64,000 nucleotides of DNA from Pollenia angustigena (lineage: Eukaryota > Arthropoda > Insecta > Diptera > Polleniidae), in assembly GCA_930367215.1 (NCBI GenBank), contig OV884059.1:230143803-230207802 (forward strand), given 5' to 3'. This document shows, one piece after another, positions 46,641 to 58,191 of the stretch (position 1 is the stretch's first letter; every line of letters starts with the position of its first letter). Below the pieces are notes generated by a model. The model saw nothing but the letters and a program-made list of their open reading frames with translations. It was not told the DNA's origin and searched no databases. The translations under genes and the position numbers were made by a program.

Positions 46641-48029
46641 ATGTCTTGGCGATCGGTTGGCGCAAATAATGCTGATCTAATAAATCAATTAACAGGTAAT
46701 TCAAACACTAGCTATCCGGTTATATAAACAACTACATATCTCACTTGTTCAACAATGTATTTACTGAAAATTTTCAGTAAAAGCAAAACAATTTATAATT
46801 TAACATTAAAGGCATATGAAAAAGAATTTTTACACCAACCGTTTATTTACCAAAAAGTAGACAAAATAGCATGATATATTTACAGCGGTTATTTATTAAT
46901 CTCAATTTTTTTCCAAAAAGTGAAAAAATTACAATTTTGACTTGGTAAATAAATATTGAACAAGTGCGATATGTATTAACATATGTAGGTACATACGTTA
47001 ATGTTTTGTTTACAAAGAATATGGAATTGTGGCAAGTGATTCAGTGGCTGCAGCAATGACGGCAACAGATCGTAAATTTTATTGTCCTAGTAATCCTTAT
47101 ATGGATGCCCCGCAAAGTATTGGTTTTGGTGTAACTATTAGTGCACCACATATGGTAATTTACATATGTACTTCTTTATTTCCAAAAAATAAAAATTATA
47201 TGTGTACACACGTTTAAATAATAACAGCACGCCTTTGCTATGGAATATCTACGGGATCATCTGAAACCTGGAAGTCATGTTTTGGATGTTGGCTCGGGTT
47301 CTGGTTACTTAACTGCTTGTTTTTTTCGTTATATTCAGACCCAAGAAGAAAATAGCAACACAAAGGTGGTAGGTATAGAACATCAGCCTGAGTTAGTTAA
47401 TCTTAGCAAGATGAATTTGGACAAGGATGATGAAGAAATGCTAAAGTCTGGAAAGATCTTAATTGTAGGTAAGTTTTTAGTTATTAAATCTTGTAATACC
47501 TTAACTTATTGTTAACTTATCTTTGTCACTAAGAGGGAGATGGAAGAAAAGGGTATCCAAAATATTCTCCATACAACGCTATTCATGTTGGAGCCGCAGC
47601 TCCAGAAAAACCAACTTTTTTGATTAAACAATTAGCCAAAGGCGGACGTTTAATTGTACCAGTAGGCCCACATAATGGACAACAATATATAATGCAGGTA
47701 ATTGCTTAAGGCCGTTACACACTATCCCACAAAGTCTTACGTATTTTATGAAAATGCTTCCCTGATCTAATAATTGTTTAAAAATTTTCAAAAAACAATA
47801 ACAACTTATCATGACAGGGTTTCATTTTCATAAAATACGTAAGACTTTGTGGGATAGTGTGTAACGGCCTTTAGCGATTTTTGTTTAAGAAATAAATAAA
47901 ATATATCTATGTATGTATATAATTTTTTGTTCTTAAATATAGTATGATAAAGATCAAGATGGTTGCGTGAGTGAAACACGTCTGGTTGGTGTTATATATG
48001 TTCCTTTAACCGATTTAAGACGGTATTGA
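46641..48029 (+). CDS. Pcmt: Protein-L-isoaspartate O-methyltransferase, paralogue 1 (five exons)
   Basis: Exons 46641-46695, 47018-47154, 47228-47468, 47534-47697 and 47943-48029; all introns are GT..AG and the frame is open for 227 residues, the normal length of PCMT1. Starts [37 protein letters not shown] is the conserved N-terminal substrate region; [16 protein letters not shown] is AdoMet motif [10 protein letters not shown] and [13 protein letters not shown] follow; [10 protein letters not shown] is motif III; it ends VPLTDLRRY. The enzyme methylates isoaspartyl residues in damaged proteins using AdoMet, so they can be repaired. An in-frame upstream ATG at 46563 would add 26 residues with eight Lys/Arg and no acidic residue. 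Intron 1 holds a MITE (46734-46974) and intron 4 another (47709-47870). Its twin is 7.8 kb downstream on the same strand. Confidence 0.95.
46734..46974. mobile_element. Degenerate MITE in Pcmt-1 intron 1
   Basis: 'acatatctcacttgttc' on the left and 'gaacaagtgcgatatgt' on the right are imperfect inverted repeats. The body ('tttacagcgg...tttttttccaaaaagtgaaaaaat') matches the element at 58192-58456. Confidence 0.7.
47709..47870. mobile_element. Harbinger-like MITE in Pcmt-1 intron 4
   Basis: 162 bp with ~48-bp inverted arms (AGGCCGTTACACACTATCCC... and complement), flanked by TTA on both sides (47706-47708 and 47871-47873). A TTA/TAA duplication suggests the PIF/Harbinger superfamily. Confidence 0.75.
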
Positions 48030-48217
48030 TGAAGATTTAGAACCCATTTAATTTCAAATGTGGTAATTCTATGTATGTATGTACATATATTAAAATTAAA
48101 TATGTAAAAATGTATATTTCATATACATAAACTACTTTAATAATGTTATAAATTGGGATGAGATTTTCAAAAATCTTTATAAAACTTAAATAACAAATTA
48201 AAATTTTTGTTTGTTTA

Positions 48218-48223
48218 AATAAA
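48218..48223 (+). terminator. Candidate polyadenylation signal of Pcmt-1
   Basis: AATAAA about 190 nt after the stop codon at 48027-48029. Confidence 0.4.
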
Positions 48224-48439
48224 TAAGTTCTGTTGTATTATAAGTTAATCTTTTTCTTGTACTTGAAGAATGCACTTTGAAAAAATTTATTTTCAAACCC
48301 AACTTTAATTCCAGGTATGATCGAAAATATTTGAATTTTTTTTTTGTGTTTTGATATCTTTAATTTGTTTTTTTTTTTTGCAAAACGTTTTGGATTTTTT
48401 TAATTTGTCGGGCTTTTCTTCCTTCCACATTGTTAATTT

Positions 48440-48900
48440 TACTTTTTGCAATATCAATTAATTTGACTTGAGTATTAAGTGAACTAGATCTTCGTAATTA
48501 GTAACTGTTTCACCAATATATCCGTAATTAAAAAATACAAATGCTTATTGACCTCTGCTGTTATTTAAATTTAATATTTCTTTTGCTTTTTTAATTTCAC
48601 AACCATCGGCATCGACAAGCTCTTTTAACATTCTTAAATTACTCAAGTTTTTTTTAATAGAATTCCAAAGCATCTAGCCAGGCCCCATTTTGCTACTACT
48701 GGCTGCGGTGGAAGGGGAGTCAAGGGATACATTTCATTAAAAATTGCAATATCGAATTGGCTTCTAAAATTTCTGCAACGCGATATAACCCATGTGCCAA
48801 GCAAGTAGCTTGTATCGGTTTTGGATAAAATATTGTAAACCCATTGGAAGCCTTAACCATGTAAGGCACTGCATCGGTTTAAAATAGAAGCATCTTTTGT
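48440..48900 (-). pseudogene. hAT-type transposase fragment
   Basis: The minus strand reads YMVKASNGFTIFYPKPIQAT then CLAHGLYRVAEILEA; in another frame FNEMYPLTPLPPQPVVAKWG; then NLRMLKELVDADGCEIKKAK. These are successive blocks of the same hAT transposase type as 29170-29652 (there ...PCPTRWGTW...). Frameshifts and stops separate them. It lies just downstream of Pcmt-1 in the opposite orientation. Confidence 0.7.
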
Positions 48901-49189
48901 TGAAATCTTGAAAATCTTATATTTAAAGTAAAGCTCAAAAAGAATTTATTTATTATTTTAAAATTTTTTTGGAAATTTTTTTTGTGTATTTAAATTTTTT
49001 TTAAGAACTTTTTTATAACATGGAAATTAAAAAAAAATCCCTCAAAAATGTCAAAATATGCATTTAAAACAGCAATATGCATTTTCATAAAAATATGCAA
49101 CAATATGCAAAAACAAATCTATGCCATTTAAACCAAATTTAATGATTCGGAAATGTAGTTAACGATTAGCGAAGTTTGGTGCACGTAGC

Positions 49190-49900
49190 CGAGATATTAA
49201 TATAGAACCACTTAAAAATGGGCGGGATTGGATAAGTGGGCGTGGCACAAAATAGATTTCTTTATAACTGTATTACGTTAGAAAAAGACTGTAGATATAT
49301 GTTGTACATAGCGGGGTAAAATAAAAGTTGTAAAGAAAGTTTAATTAAATAACAAACACTCGCTTCTCTAAATAAAGCTTGGCTTGTTAGGCGGCCTCCA
49401 AGCGCAAGGACTTCCTCCTCTATGGTTTAACAATACCAGATTCGCTAACTAAAACTTCTCTGCATAGTAATTAATATGCTTACTGAAAACTCTTGTATTT
49501 TCGCAAAATCATCTTTGCTTCTTAATGGGTTAAGAATTTTTAAATAAATTTTGTATATCCTGAAAGAAATGTAGTGGAAAATCGCATATACATTCATATG
49601 AAAACATCAGAGGTCCATAACTCGAAAGCTATGCGTTTCCAAGACTTTTTCTATATAATATTTTCTTCTTATTTTTCAATATTTTATCACTAAACTAGAT
49701 TTAAGCAAAATAAAACAAACATTTAAATAAAAATTATTTTTAAATATTTGTTATTTATTTCTTAGCATTTTTTGTACTTAATTGTAATTTTATATAGTAG
49801 TTTACTATTTAGTAAGTAGCTTTAATTAACTGCATAAGGCCCTATAGGCTCGGTTATTTAAATGAAGAATTAATAAAAAAAAAAAAAAAAAAAAAAAAAG
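49190..49900. repeat. Repeat debris ending in a LINE 3' tail with A(24)
   Basis: 'ggataagtgggcgtggcac' and 'gcgcaaggacttcctcctct' match modules at 30050 and 31715. 49740-49877 ends 'taaggccctataggctcggt' followed by about two dozen A, a LINE 3' end. Confidence 0.5.
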
Positions 49901-50092
49901 TGGCACGAAATAGTAAAAAAATATACCACAGGGTTAAAAGGGTCAAATTGATATTTTAGTATCACAACGGTAACGCTGCATGCTAGGCCACCTCTGGTAA
50001 CAGGGCTGCCAGGTACTTTCTTCTCTTGTCCACAAGAAATAAAAAACTATCCCCAAAAATAAAATAAACAAACAAATTTATAGATAGTGGGG

Positions 50093-51560
50093 TTCTGGAT
50101 AATGTGTTTGTAGTTAATACTGGTAAAACTAATGGCGATTTCTTTTCTGAGAAAAATATGTTACATGTTACCTATAATCACTCGAAGTGTTACATGTTGT
50201 GCAATTTCAATAGAAAACAATTAGTGCTTTTATTTACAACTATTACACTTTCATCATTAATGTACTTAATGAGCGATTTTTAAAGCTATTTTAGCGGTTT
50301 CTACACGCTATTACGGGGTTGAAACAAATATTAACATCACTAATGGCTTATAAAAATTAAAACGATTATAATATAAATAGACTTTACTTGATTTTAATGT
50401 GTAAATATTTTTATATTTTGTTTTAAAACAATTTTTTTACAAAATTATGAGCGGTATGAATTATGACAAACAAAATAAAACATTTGTTGTACAAACAAAG
50501 TAGTAAGTACCAAAGTTGTAGAACGGGGCAGTATGAACACCTTAAGTAAAAATAAGGGTAAGATATGGAACATGTTTTGCACGTTTTTCATAAACATATT
50601 CACAAAAGAACTTGAACATTTTTCCCACAGTTGTATTTTTTGTACAAACGAACACAAAAATGTAGAACATGTAACATTAAGGCAACATTTTTCTCAGAAA
50701 AGAAATCGCCATAAAGCTATGTTGTTTGGCAAATGTAGTAGTTCTGAGTTCACTATTACGATTAGTGATGGTGAAATTGAGTTTGTTGATCGTCTTAATT
50801 GTCTAGGTGTAATACTTGATACTAAATTATCATTTGAAGGTCATGTTAATTTCATAATATCTAAAGTGAACTTTACGTAAATTGTACAATACAGATTTAA
50901 TGTTGCCAACTTATGTTAAGAAACAAATTGTTTATGGGCTTATAATGCCAGTTTTTTTAAATGGATTGAAGGTGTATTCTGGAACAGTTGGGTATATTCT
51001 AAAAAAATAAGATTGGTTTTTAATCGAGTAATGCGATATCTTTACTCGTTGAGAATAAGACAGCATGTCTCACCATTTGTTTTAAAATTTTTAGGTTTTC
51101 CATTTGTGGAGTTCATTTTAATTTTAATAGAAATCTTATTCACTTGTATAAGTCTTATAGGTTTCAATCTCCTGGGAATTTAATTCAGTTATTTGATTTT
51201 TGTAGATCAATGAGGAATAGACAGTTAAAGATACCGAAATTATCTGCCGTATTGGAACGTTGTTTTTATGTTACAGTTGCAAGGTCTTATAATAAGTTGC
51301 CTAATTTTTTGAAAACTTTTGGTGTTTCTGCTAACACATATAAAAAAAGACTTTTTCTGGAACTTTCAGGAAATCAATCTTCTATGTAATTGTTTTATAT
51401 TGTTGTGCTGAATATGCATTAAAGGTTTATATTCATGAGATCTAAAAATTTATTTCTGTGAAGCCTGTTATGTAGTATTTTCTTTATGAACATATAATGA
51501 ATCATTATTTGTACTCTAGAAGTTAATAAATATCCACTTTATATTTTTCTTCTGTGTAAA
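50093..51560 (+). pseudogene. Jockey-type LINE fragment split by a MITE
   Basis: LDNVFVVNTGKT (50103-50130) continues after the MITE as KAMLFGKCSSSEFTITIS and NCLGVILDTKLSFEGHVNF (50713-50878), then shifts frame into LYNTDLMLPTYVKKQIVYGL (about 50885-50945), and later reads VARSYNKLPNFLKTF (51280-51325). It is the segment after the RT active site to the C terminus. 5'-truncated, with frameshifts. Confidence 0.75.
50133..50711. mobile_element. Harbinger-like MITE inserted in the Jockey RT frame
   Basis: TIRs TGGCGATTTCTTTTCTGAGA... and ...TCTCAGAAAAGAAATCGCCA, about 30 bp. Flanked by TAA (50130-50132 and 50712-50714). Removing the element and one TAA restores the Jockey reading frame GKT|KAM exactly, which proves the boundaries. 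579 bp, no transposase. Confidence 0.88.
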
Positions 51561-51593
51561 CTACTAATGTATTAATTCTTAATATTTTGGACC

Positions 51594-52032
51594 AAGGCGA
51601 ATTAACTACAGGTGGTGTCGAAACGGCATCTGATTTCGACAGTTCGGGCTTATTTGTTTTGATTTGTTAGTGTTTTGCTAATAACGGTTGACATTTCGAG
51701 CTTACGGCACTAACAATGCAAAAAACCGTATGTTGTTTCTGTTGTTTTTTTTATTGTTGTAGTTCCGACCATGGCCCAATTAGTAGGTCTGCGCGCAACT
51801 ACAACAATCCAACAACAGAAAAAACAACACGCATTTTGTTTGTGTAAAAAATGATAAAGATGTCAAGAACAAAAGCAATTGTTTGTGTAAGAAATGGTGA
51901 AAATGTCAAAAGCAATTGTTACAAAAACAATTGCACGTATAAAACACAACTCTGCAAAAAATCAGCAGGCGTTTCAAGCAGACCTACTAATTGGACCATG
52001 GTTCCGACACCACTTGTAGTTGAATTCGCCTT
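51594..52032. mobile_element. Nested MITE pair, 'aaggcgaatt' termini outside
   Basis: The outer arms 'aaggcgaattaactacag' + 'gtggtgtcgaaac' (51594) mirror 52001-52032. Inner arms 'catggcccaattagtaggtc' (51769) mirror 'gacctactaattggaccatg' (51981-52000). The inner part is related to the element at 32765-33066. A 97-codon ORF here is chance. Confidence 0.7.
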
Positions 52033-52117
52033 GATTTTGGACAAATTTTTATTATTTTATTACTTATGCGTATGTATATGTATACACACATATATGGGTA
52101 TGCATGTTCATATGTGT

Positions 52118-53535
52118 CAGTGTTGCCACCTTGTGGGTAATTAGCCGAATTTGGTATAATTTTTACGGCCGTGGGTAGAGCGTGGGTAATTTCTCTTAGG
52201 TGTAATTCAGGTGTAATTTGAAATTTTTACTTCAGTTGGCCTAATAAAATCAAGATTCGATTTCAGTGATGACATTTATTTCTTTTTAAATGTTGTTGCT
52301 AAGAAATGCACAGCCTTTTGAAGCAAAGTCTCGGTTTCTTTTTAAGAAACGACTTCAATCATTAAACATACATACATATATTTTCAAATGTTTGGTAATG
52401 AATGTCGCAAGATGGACCCTTAGATTTGGATAAAGATGCCTATCATAGTGATTTAGAACCTGAAGTTTATTAAAAAAGTTATTCAAACTAAAAACTTGCC
52501 TGGGGGAAGATTTGTTTCCAATATTGCAACATATAATTAATTTTATTTCTACCTTGCTACTTTTTAATATTTTAGTTTAAAGAATATTTAACGCCTTTTA
52601 CAGTTGTAAAACTGAATTACGAAAGGGACAGTTGTATAAAACTCTGCAGGCATTTTGTTTACTAAATAAGGTATAAAGGGTATTTTTTAACACAATGAAA
52701 CTTAAAATGGTAGGCAACACAAAAAAAAAATTAATTTTAATCGCAGATTGATACACGGCATTATCATTTGAAACTGATTTAAAACAAATAGACGCCTGTC
52801 CTTGACGAAACGCATTGCAGACGTCTAATTTTGTTTCTCTTTTTCGAATAAAATGAACAATGTTGACCTCCAAGACACCGATTGTTGCTGGTTTATCAGC
52901 ATTATCCACTGACCTACGGAAAACAATCAATAAGTGTCACATCGCCAGGCCTTGAAGTCAAATTGACAGTTTATTTTCTCTAAATCAACACATCGCCTAC
53001 ATTTGTGAAAAAAAGTTGCGTTATTTAAATCATGAAGTCACCGTTAAGTTGCGAAAATCGATGGCGGATTTTCAAAGTATATTTGGATAATTTGGTGGCT
53101 TTGTTCAAGCATGAATCTATTCATTATGATGCGCCTGATCAAAAAGTGAAACAGTATGGCAGTTCGTTTGACAGCTAACCTTTCGTAAGCTCTATGGGGC
53201 TTAAAAGCATCCATTATAAAGCAATGACAAGGAAGATTTTAAGCCTTCCCAAGATATATCAACCAAATGTGGAAGTTAAACTCATTATTTTAGCAGTTTT
53301 ATTTTATGTTTTATTAATTTTTTTAGGTCTTTAATGTTATTTTTGTTAATTTAAATAAAATTAACAGCTTGACTAATATCGATCTTGTTTTAATGAGTTT
53401 GTTGTGTTTTTGCTTCTTTGTAAATGTCTTTTTATTTAATAAACCTTTAATTTTATATCAGGTGTAATTTCATTTAAATCGGGTAATTTTGCTTCATCTC
53501 AAGTGTAATTTTGAATTTTGCTGGTGGTAACACTG
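52118..53535. mobile_element. hAT-like element with ATATGTGT target duplication
   Basis: Termini CAGTGTTGCCACC and GGTGGTAACACTG, flanked by ATATGTGT on both sides (52110-52117 and 53536-53543): 8 bp, hence hAT. Subterminal 'gggtaatt'/'ggtgtaatt' motifs occur at both ends. At 1,418 bp it is too short for a whole transposase. A minus-strand ORF of 110 codons (52598-52930) is not recognised. Confidence 0.85.
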
Positions 53536-53550
53536 ATATGTGTGTATACA

Positions 53551-53597
53551 AGGCGAATTTATAGTTAATTCGTTAATTAAGAGTTAATTCGCCTTGT
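53551..53597. mobile_element. Tiny 'aaggcgaatt' hairpin
   Basis: 'caaggcgaatttatagttaa' and 'ttaagagttaattcgccttg' form an almost complete palindrome of about 47 bp, with the same tip as the MITEs at 51594 and 63559. Confidence 0.6.
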
Positions 53598-53689
53598 GTG
53601 TATACATGTATTTACATATAACTTTCTGAATCGTTCGTTTTGGGATTTTTCATAGCTAAAACTCTTACATTTTAATTAAGCTAAATAAC

Positions 53690-53870
53690 CCTTTTGTAAT
53701 TATATTTTAACTTTAATATATTTCAATTTTTATATACATACATACATTCATATATTAATTTATTTACAATTGTTAGTAGACATTTGTAACCGATTATGGC
53801 CTTTAAAGGCTAGGTTAAACGTAATGTAAAAATAAAATAAAATAAAAATAATAAGACAAATTATAATAAA
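53690..53870 (+). mobile_element. LINE 3'-end fragment
   Basis: 'tttacaattgttagtagaca', then 'gattatggcctttaaaggct' and an (aaaat)n tail; the same 3' module ends the LINE at 5981-7925. Confidence 0.55.
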
Positions 53871-54448
53871 TAAATCCCCAAATAAAAATTTTTAGTAAAA
53901 AAACATTTTTTTGTTTTGTTTGTTGCGACTTGTTTCGGCATGTTTTTTAAATCCTTTTTATGCTATTCCAGTGAGGAATTACAAGCAGAAAAATATGCTG
54001 TTTATAAAGACGAATGTGCCAATTTATAAGAATTTGGAGCTTGTTCAATCGATCTTAGCCATCTTTAATATATGTACGAAACAAAGAAAAATTAGCGTTG
54101 ATAATATAACAAGAAAATACATATATTAAAAATGTGTAAAATCCCAAAAAAAACCCGGAATTTTTTTCTTAAAGCCCCAATCCGCAAATTGCTTTCATTT
54201 TTGCTCGCATGAAATCCCCAACTTTGGGGATAAATCCCAGAGCTTGGCAGCACTGTCTGGTAATAAAAAAATATAATAGATATAAACAAAACACAGCTGG
54301 CAGAAATTCTTTTCAAAGTTTTCAAAACTGTTTTGGATGTGCACAACTTTTGTTTTTCTCACAAAAAAAAGGATTACAAAAAAAAAAAAACAAACTGAAG
54401 TTTATTATACAAAGTTTTTTCCTTACTGTAATCCTATATACCAAATCA

Positions 54449-55406
54449 ATGGCCTGGCGTTCGGTAGGAGCTAATAATTCAGACCTGATAAGGCAATTAA
54501 AAGGTAATTTGTCAGTGGAACCCAGAAAATTAATATGTGCAAAGTTCACTTATCTCGTAATAATAAAGATTATAGGGTAATTGCGTCTGATGCTGTAGCT
54601 GAGGCAATGATAGCTACAGATCGGAAGTTCTATTCACCTCGTAATCCTTACATGGATGCTCCACAAAGTATTGGGCATGGTGTTACCATAAGTGCGCCAC
54701 ATATGGTATATGCAGAAGTTTTTATTTGAGTTGAATTACTAATATAAAAAATTATAAAATTATGTAGCATGCTTTTGCTTTGGAATATTTAAGAGATCAT
54801 ATAAAACCTGGAGCTCATGTTTTAGATGTTGGTTCTGGTTCTGGTTATTTAACAGCTTGCTTTTGCCGTTACGTGCAAGCTCAGGGAGAAAATGATAACA
54901 CTAAAATTGTAGGTATAGAACATCAGCGTGAATTGGTTGAAGTAAGCAAGGAAAATCTTAACAATGACGATCCTCAAATGTTACAATCTGGCAAACTTAT
55001 TATTGTGGGTATGTATGTATGCAGGAATATGTATTTTTTATGTGGCTTATTATATTTAATAACTAATAATAAGAGGGAGATGGTCGTAAAGGCTTCCCAG
55101 AACACGCTCCATATAATGCTATACATGTTGGTGCCGCTGCTCCTGAAACACCTACAGCGTTAATAGAACAATTAGCTAAAGGAGGCAGGTTAATAGTACC
55201 AGTAGGCCCAGAAGGTGGAGAGCAATACATGATGCAGGTAAGTATTTCTTATAAATTAAGATTAAATATAAAAAATAGACTGTCCTAACCTCTGTATTTT
55301 ATGTAAAATATATTTGCAGTATGATAAAGATGAGGATGGCAATGTGAAAAACACACGTTTAATGGGCGTTATGTATGTTCCATTGACCGATTTGCGACGA
55401 TCTTGA
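54449..55406 (+). CDS. Pcmt: Protein-L-isoaspartate O-methyltransferase, paralogue 2 (five exons)
   Basis: Exons 54449-54503, 54569-54705, 54768-55008, 55074-55237 and 55320-55406: lengths 55, 137, 241, 164 and 87, exactly those of paralogue 1, again 227 residues with an open frame. Introns are short (62-82 bp), against 65-322 bp in the other copy. Starts [18 protein letters not shown], the form closest to animal PCMT1. Motif I is [16 protein letters not shown]; then [36 protein letters not shown] and [10 protein letters not shown]; it ends VPLTDLRRS. About 52 of 227 residues differ from paralogue 1 by hand count, mostly on the surface (for example the stretch after LSK/VSK and the C-terminal exon), while catalytic motifs are the same. 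The frame is also open upstream for 80 codons from 54209, most likely 5' UTR. Same strand as paralogue 1; 6.4 kb of transposon debris lies between them. Confidence 0.95.
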
Positions 55407-55571
55407 CTTGTTTTAGCTTTCAAAGCGTTAATTGTTTTTGTGTTGCTCGGATTTGTCACAAATCGCTTTTGGGTTTGGTTGCATTAATTATGTATTTATA
55501 TGAACGAAATATTTTCTTTGGATGCTGCATAAAAGTTTTTAAACATTAATATATATATTTAAATCTTTAGA

Positions 55572-55577
55572 AATAAA
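55572..55577 (+). terminator. Candidate polyadenylation signal of Pcmt-2
   Basis: AATAAA about 165 nt after the TGA at 55404-55406. Confidence 0.45.
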
Positions 55578-55789
55578 ATACAAAAAATTTAAGTCTATTA
55601 AATAATTTTCTTTTTTCGTTGTGGGGAAAAAGTCGCGTCGCAAAAATTTCATTTTACAACGGAAAACTTTTTTTACTAGCTTAAGCCACTGAAAATTAGT
55701 AAAATGTTTTTAACACAGATCTCGTTCGATAACGAAGTAATTTGTGACAAATTTGGCAAGTTTTAATGTAACAGATTTTAAGAAATAAA

Positions 55790-56560
55790 GAAGTTTAGAT
55801 TGGCTTTGTGTGGAAGGTGACATGCCCATTTATCCACTCCTGCCCACTTTTTGACATATATTGCTAACCCAGTTATGTGTACTAAATTCTGACAATCTTT
55901 CTCGTACCGTTCTATAGACAAAAAAAAAAAATATTTTGCACCACGCCCACTATTCCAATACCGCCCACTGTTCGCCAGATGTCATAGATTGAAATCGAAA
56001 CTATTTGAACAAATTTGAAACTTACTGCTATGATTTTCCAGGTAACAGACACTTATTTTCTATGCGTAGGGGAGGTGCTACGCCCACATTTTGTCGGATG
56101 TTATGTATTGATAACCAAGATGATTGTACCTAATTTAGAATTTTGGCTATTTCCGTTTCCCAGAAGTCTATAATATCTAAATATGTATAAAAGGGGTCCC
56201 GCCGACTTCTCCAAACCTACCCATTTTTTGAGATCCAGCTATTTGTACCAAAGTTGGACAATTTTTCTCCTACCGTTCTCCAGATATATAGAAATTTTTT
56301 TTGTGCCAAGTCCACTTCTTTATTTCCGGCGACATTTTGTCGGATGTTGTTCATTGATAACCAAGATGCTTGTAACTAATTTGGAAACTTAAATTCTTGC
56401 CGTTCTCCATAAATCTATGTGTGAGAGGAGCCTCGCCCACTTAAAACCTTAAAAATATATGTACATATGTATATGTATTGCTATAGCTTATGCAGAACAT
56501 AATTTACTGTAAGTTTCATAAAAATCGGTTCAGCAATTACGGAGATTACCTTCTACAAAC
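55790..56560. repeat. Dispersed repeat with 'cgcccact' modules
   Basis: Several diverged copies of 'accgttctccagatatatag'/'cgcccac.ttt.gtcggatgt' (about 55830, 55950, 56090, 56220, 56330) and an ending 'aaaatcggttcagcaattac'. This resembles Helitron-type passenger repeats, but the ends are not clear. Confidence 0.45.
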
Positions 56561-56580
56561 AAACATACATATATGTATAT

Positions 56581-56843
56581 GTACATATCGCTCATTTACT
56601 GCAAGACCGGCATAACTCAAAAAAATCCATTTCGAGATAAACGCATTTTAAGTTTTTGATTTGCACTAGCAATTTAGAAAAAAAGAAGACACGTTCTCTT
56701 CAAACTGGGAAAGTATAAAAGATATAAAGATGAATTTAAAACACAATATAAAGAAAAACAAAGCGAACAATTATGCATCTCTAACTCCAAAATTTCATTT
56801 TTTGAGCTATGCCGGTCTTGCAGCAAATGAGCGATATGTACAT
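56581..56843. mobile_element. MITE, 'acatatcgctcatttactgc' termini
   Basis: ~40-bp inverted arms (gtacatatcgctcatttact + gcaagaccggcataa at 56581, complement at 56800-56843). The interior is AT-rich. It lies about 700 bp upstream of the insomniac-like start codon. Confidence 0.8.
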
Positions 56844-57566
56844 TACATCTTTATTATATTAGAATTCATAAGGAGCTGATTCTGAGGGCTTGGCTTTCCT
56901 TCATGAAGGTGTAGGTCGTCGATAACTTGTGGTTATAAGGCAAAAGGCCGTAATTTGTGATGACCATATGAGTATTTCGCGATTAAATAATTCCACTTCG
57001 GATTCCTCTTCAGTGATTTATTTGTTAAATCAAGAACCAAACCATATCTAGTTATTTATCTATGGCTCAATAAGTTTTTGTTTGATAAAACTGGAATTAA
57101 AAAAAAAAAAATATTAAATATGTATTCGATTACAAACTTTATTCGTTAATTAAATGCATTTGTCTACATCTTTGGAAAAAAGCTTTTTACTACTTAAACT
57201 TACAACTGTGCGCGTTAAATTAAGTAGAAGAAGTGGCATTTTTCTGCATTTTAATATAATTACAACCAATTTTATTATTTTCAAAAGTAAATTGCAAATA
57301 AAAAATGTTAGAATAAGGTTCACAACTCAATTAAAAAAAAACAATTATTACTCGTAACGAAAACACCTAAAAGTTATCAAAATTTCAAGATAAATATTTT
57401 TGTATTATTTGTTGTTGGTGTACATATGTATGGTGTATGACAGTACTATTTTGTGAAGCCAATTTTTGCGAACAAAGTGAAGAAAACAGAATAAAAGCGA
57501 TAAATAAACAAAATAAAAAAACTTATTTTATTTTTTTTTTAAATAAAACTGAGTTAATTGGGCCAA

Positions 57567-57752
57567 ATGACTACAGTCAATATAAATACACGTAAAAGTC
57601 CTAATGTTTTTAAGAAACAGGGCACAGACCAATGGGTCAAGTTAAATGTAGGTGGTCAATATTTCCTTACCACAAAGACAACACTCTCTCGTGATCCAAA
57701 TTCATTTTTATCACGATTAATACAGGAGGACTGTGATTTGATATCAGATCGG
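57567..57752 (+). CDS. inc: Insomniac-like BTB/KCTD protein, first coding exon (62 codons)
   Basis: Starts at ATG 57567 ([18 protein letters not shown]); a TTG nine bases upstream is in frame but has no support. The exon encodes a short N-terminal tail, then the beginning of a BTB/T1 domain ([20 protein letters not shown], then [20 protein letters not shown]), and ends with CGG|GTAAGT in phase 0. This is characteristic of the KCTD2/5/17 subfamily, whose fly member Insomniac is a Cullin-3 substrate adaptor that affects sleep and synapses. The continuation (usually DETGAYLIDRDP...) is absent from the remaining 6.2 kb, so intron 1 is long and the gene leaves the window. The symbol is by family resemblance. 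No TATA box or other promoter element can be named upstream. Confidence 0.85.
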
Positions 57753-58191
57753 GTAAGTTTCTCCATTATCCTCACTGTATTGGCTTTTCCTTTTTTAACT
57801 GCATTAACATTTTGAAACTAGTTTTCGCAAAAACAAACCTTACTATGTACCTATGTATGTAAATAGTGATAACGAAATATAGTATTTAAACGATTATTAT
57901 ATTACATTGTACATTCATAATTTATATGTATATTTTTGCTTTGCAAGTATGTTTCCATAAAAACATGCTTTAATGAAAACGCAGGCAAGCATGTATGCAC
58001 ATACAAACGCAAGTGTTTATAATGATGATTATAGTGAGAATTGTGTTTAATAGTTAATTTGCAGTCAGTAAACTGCCAATCTAATCTAGTCAATTGACAT
58101 TGTTTCCTTCCCTTTTTTTATGAAAAGGGAAAAAGTATTTGTATTGAATACATAAATGAATCATGTGTATCTATGTAAGTACGTTCAAGAA

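Noticed and set aside
54209..54448. 80-residue N-terminal extension of Pcmt-2
   Set aside because: The frame is open, but the sequence is low complexity (Lys and Phe runs) and unlike paralogue 1; most likely 5' UTR and upstream sequence.
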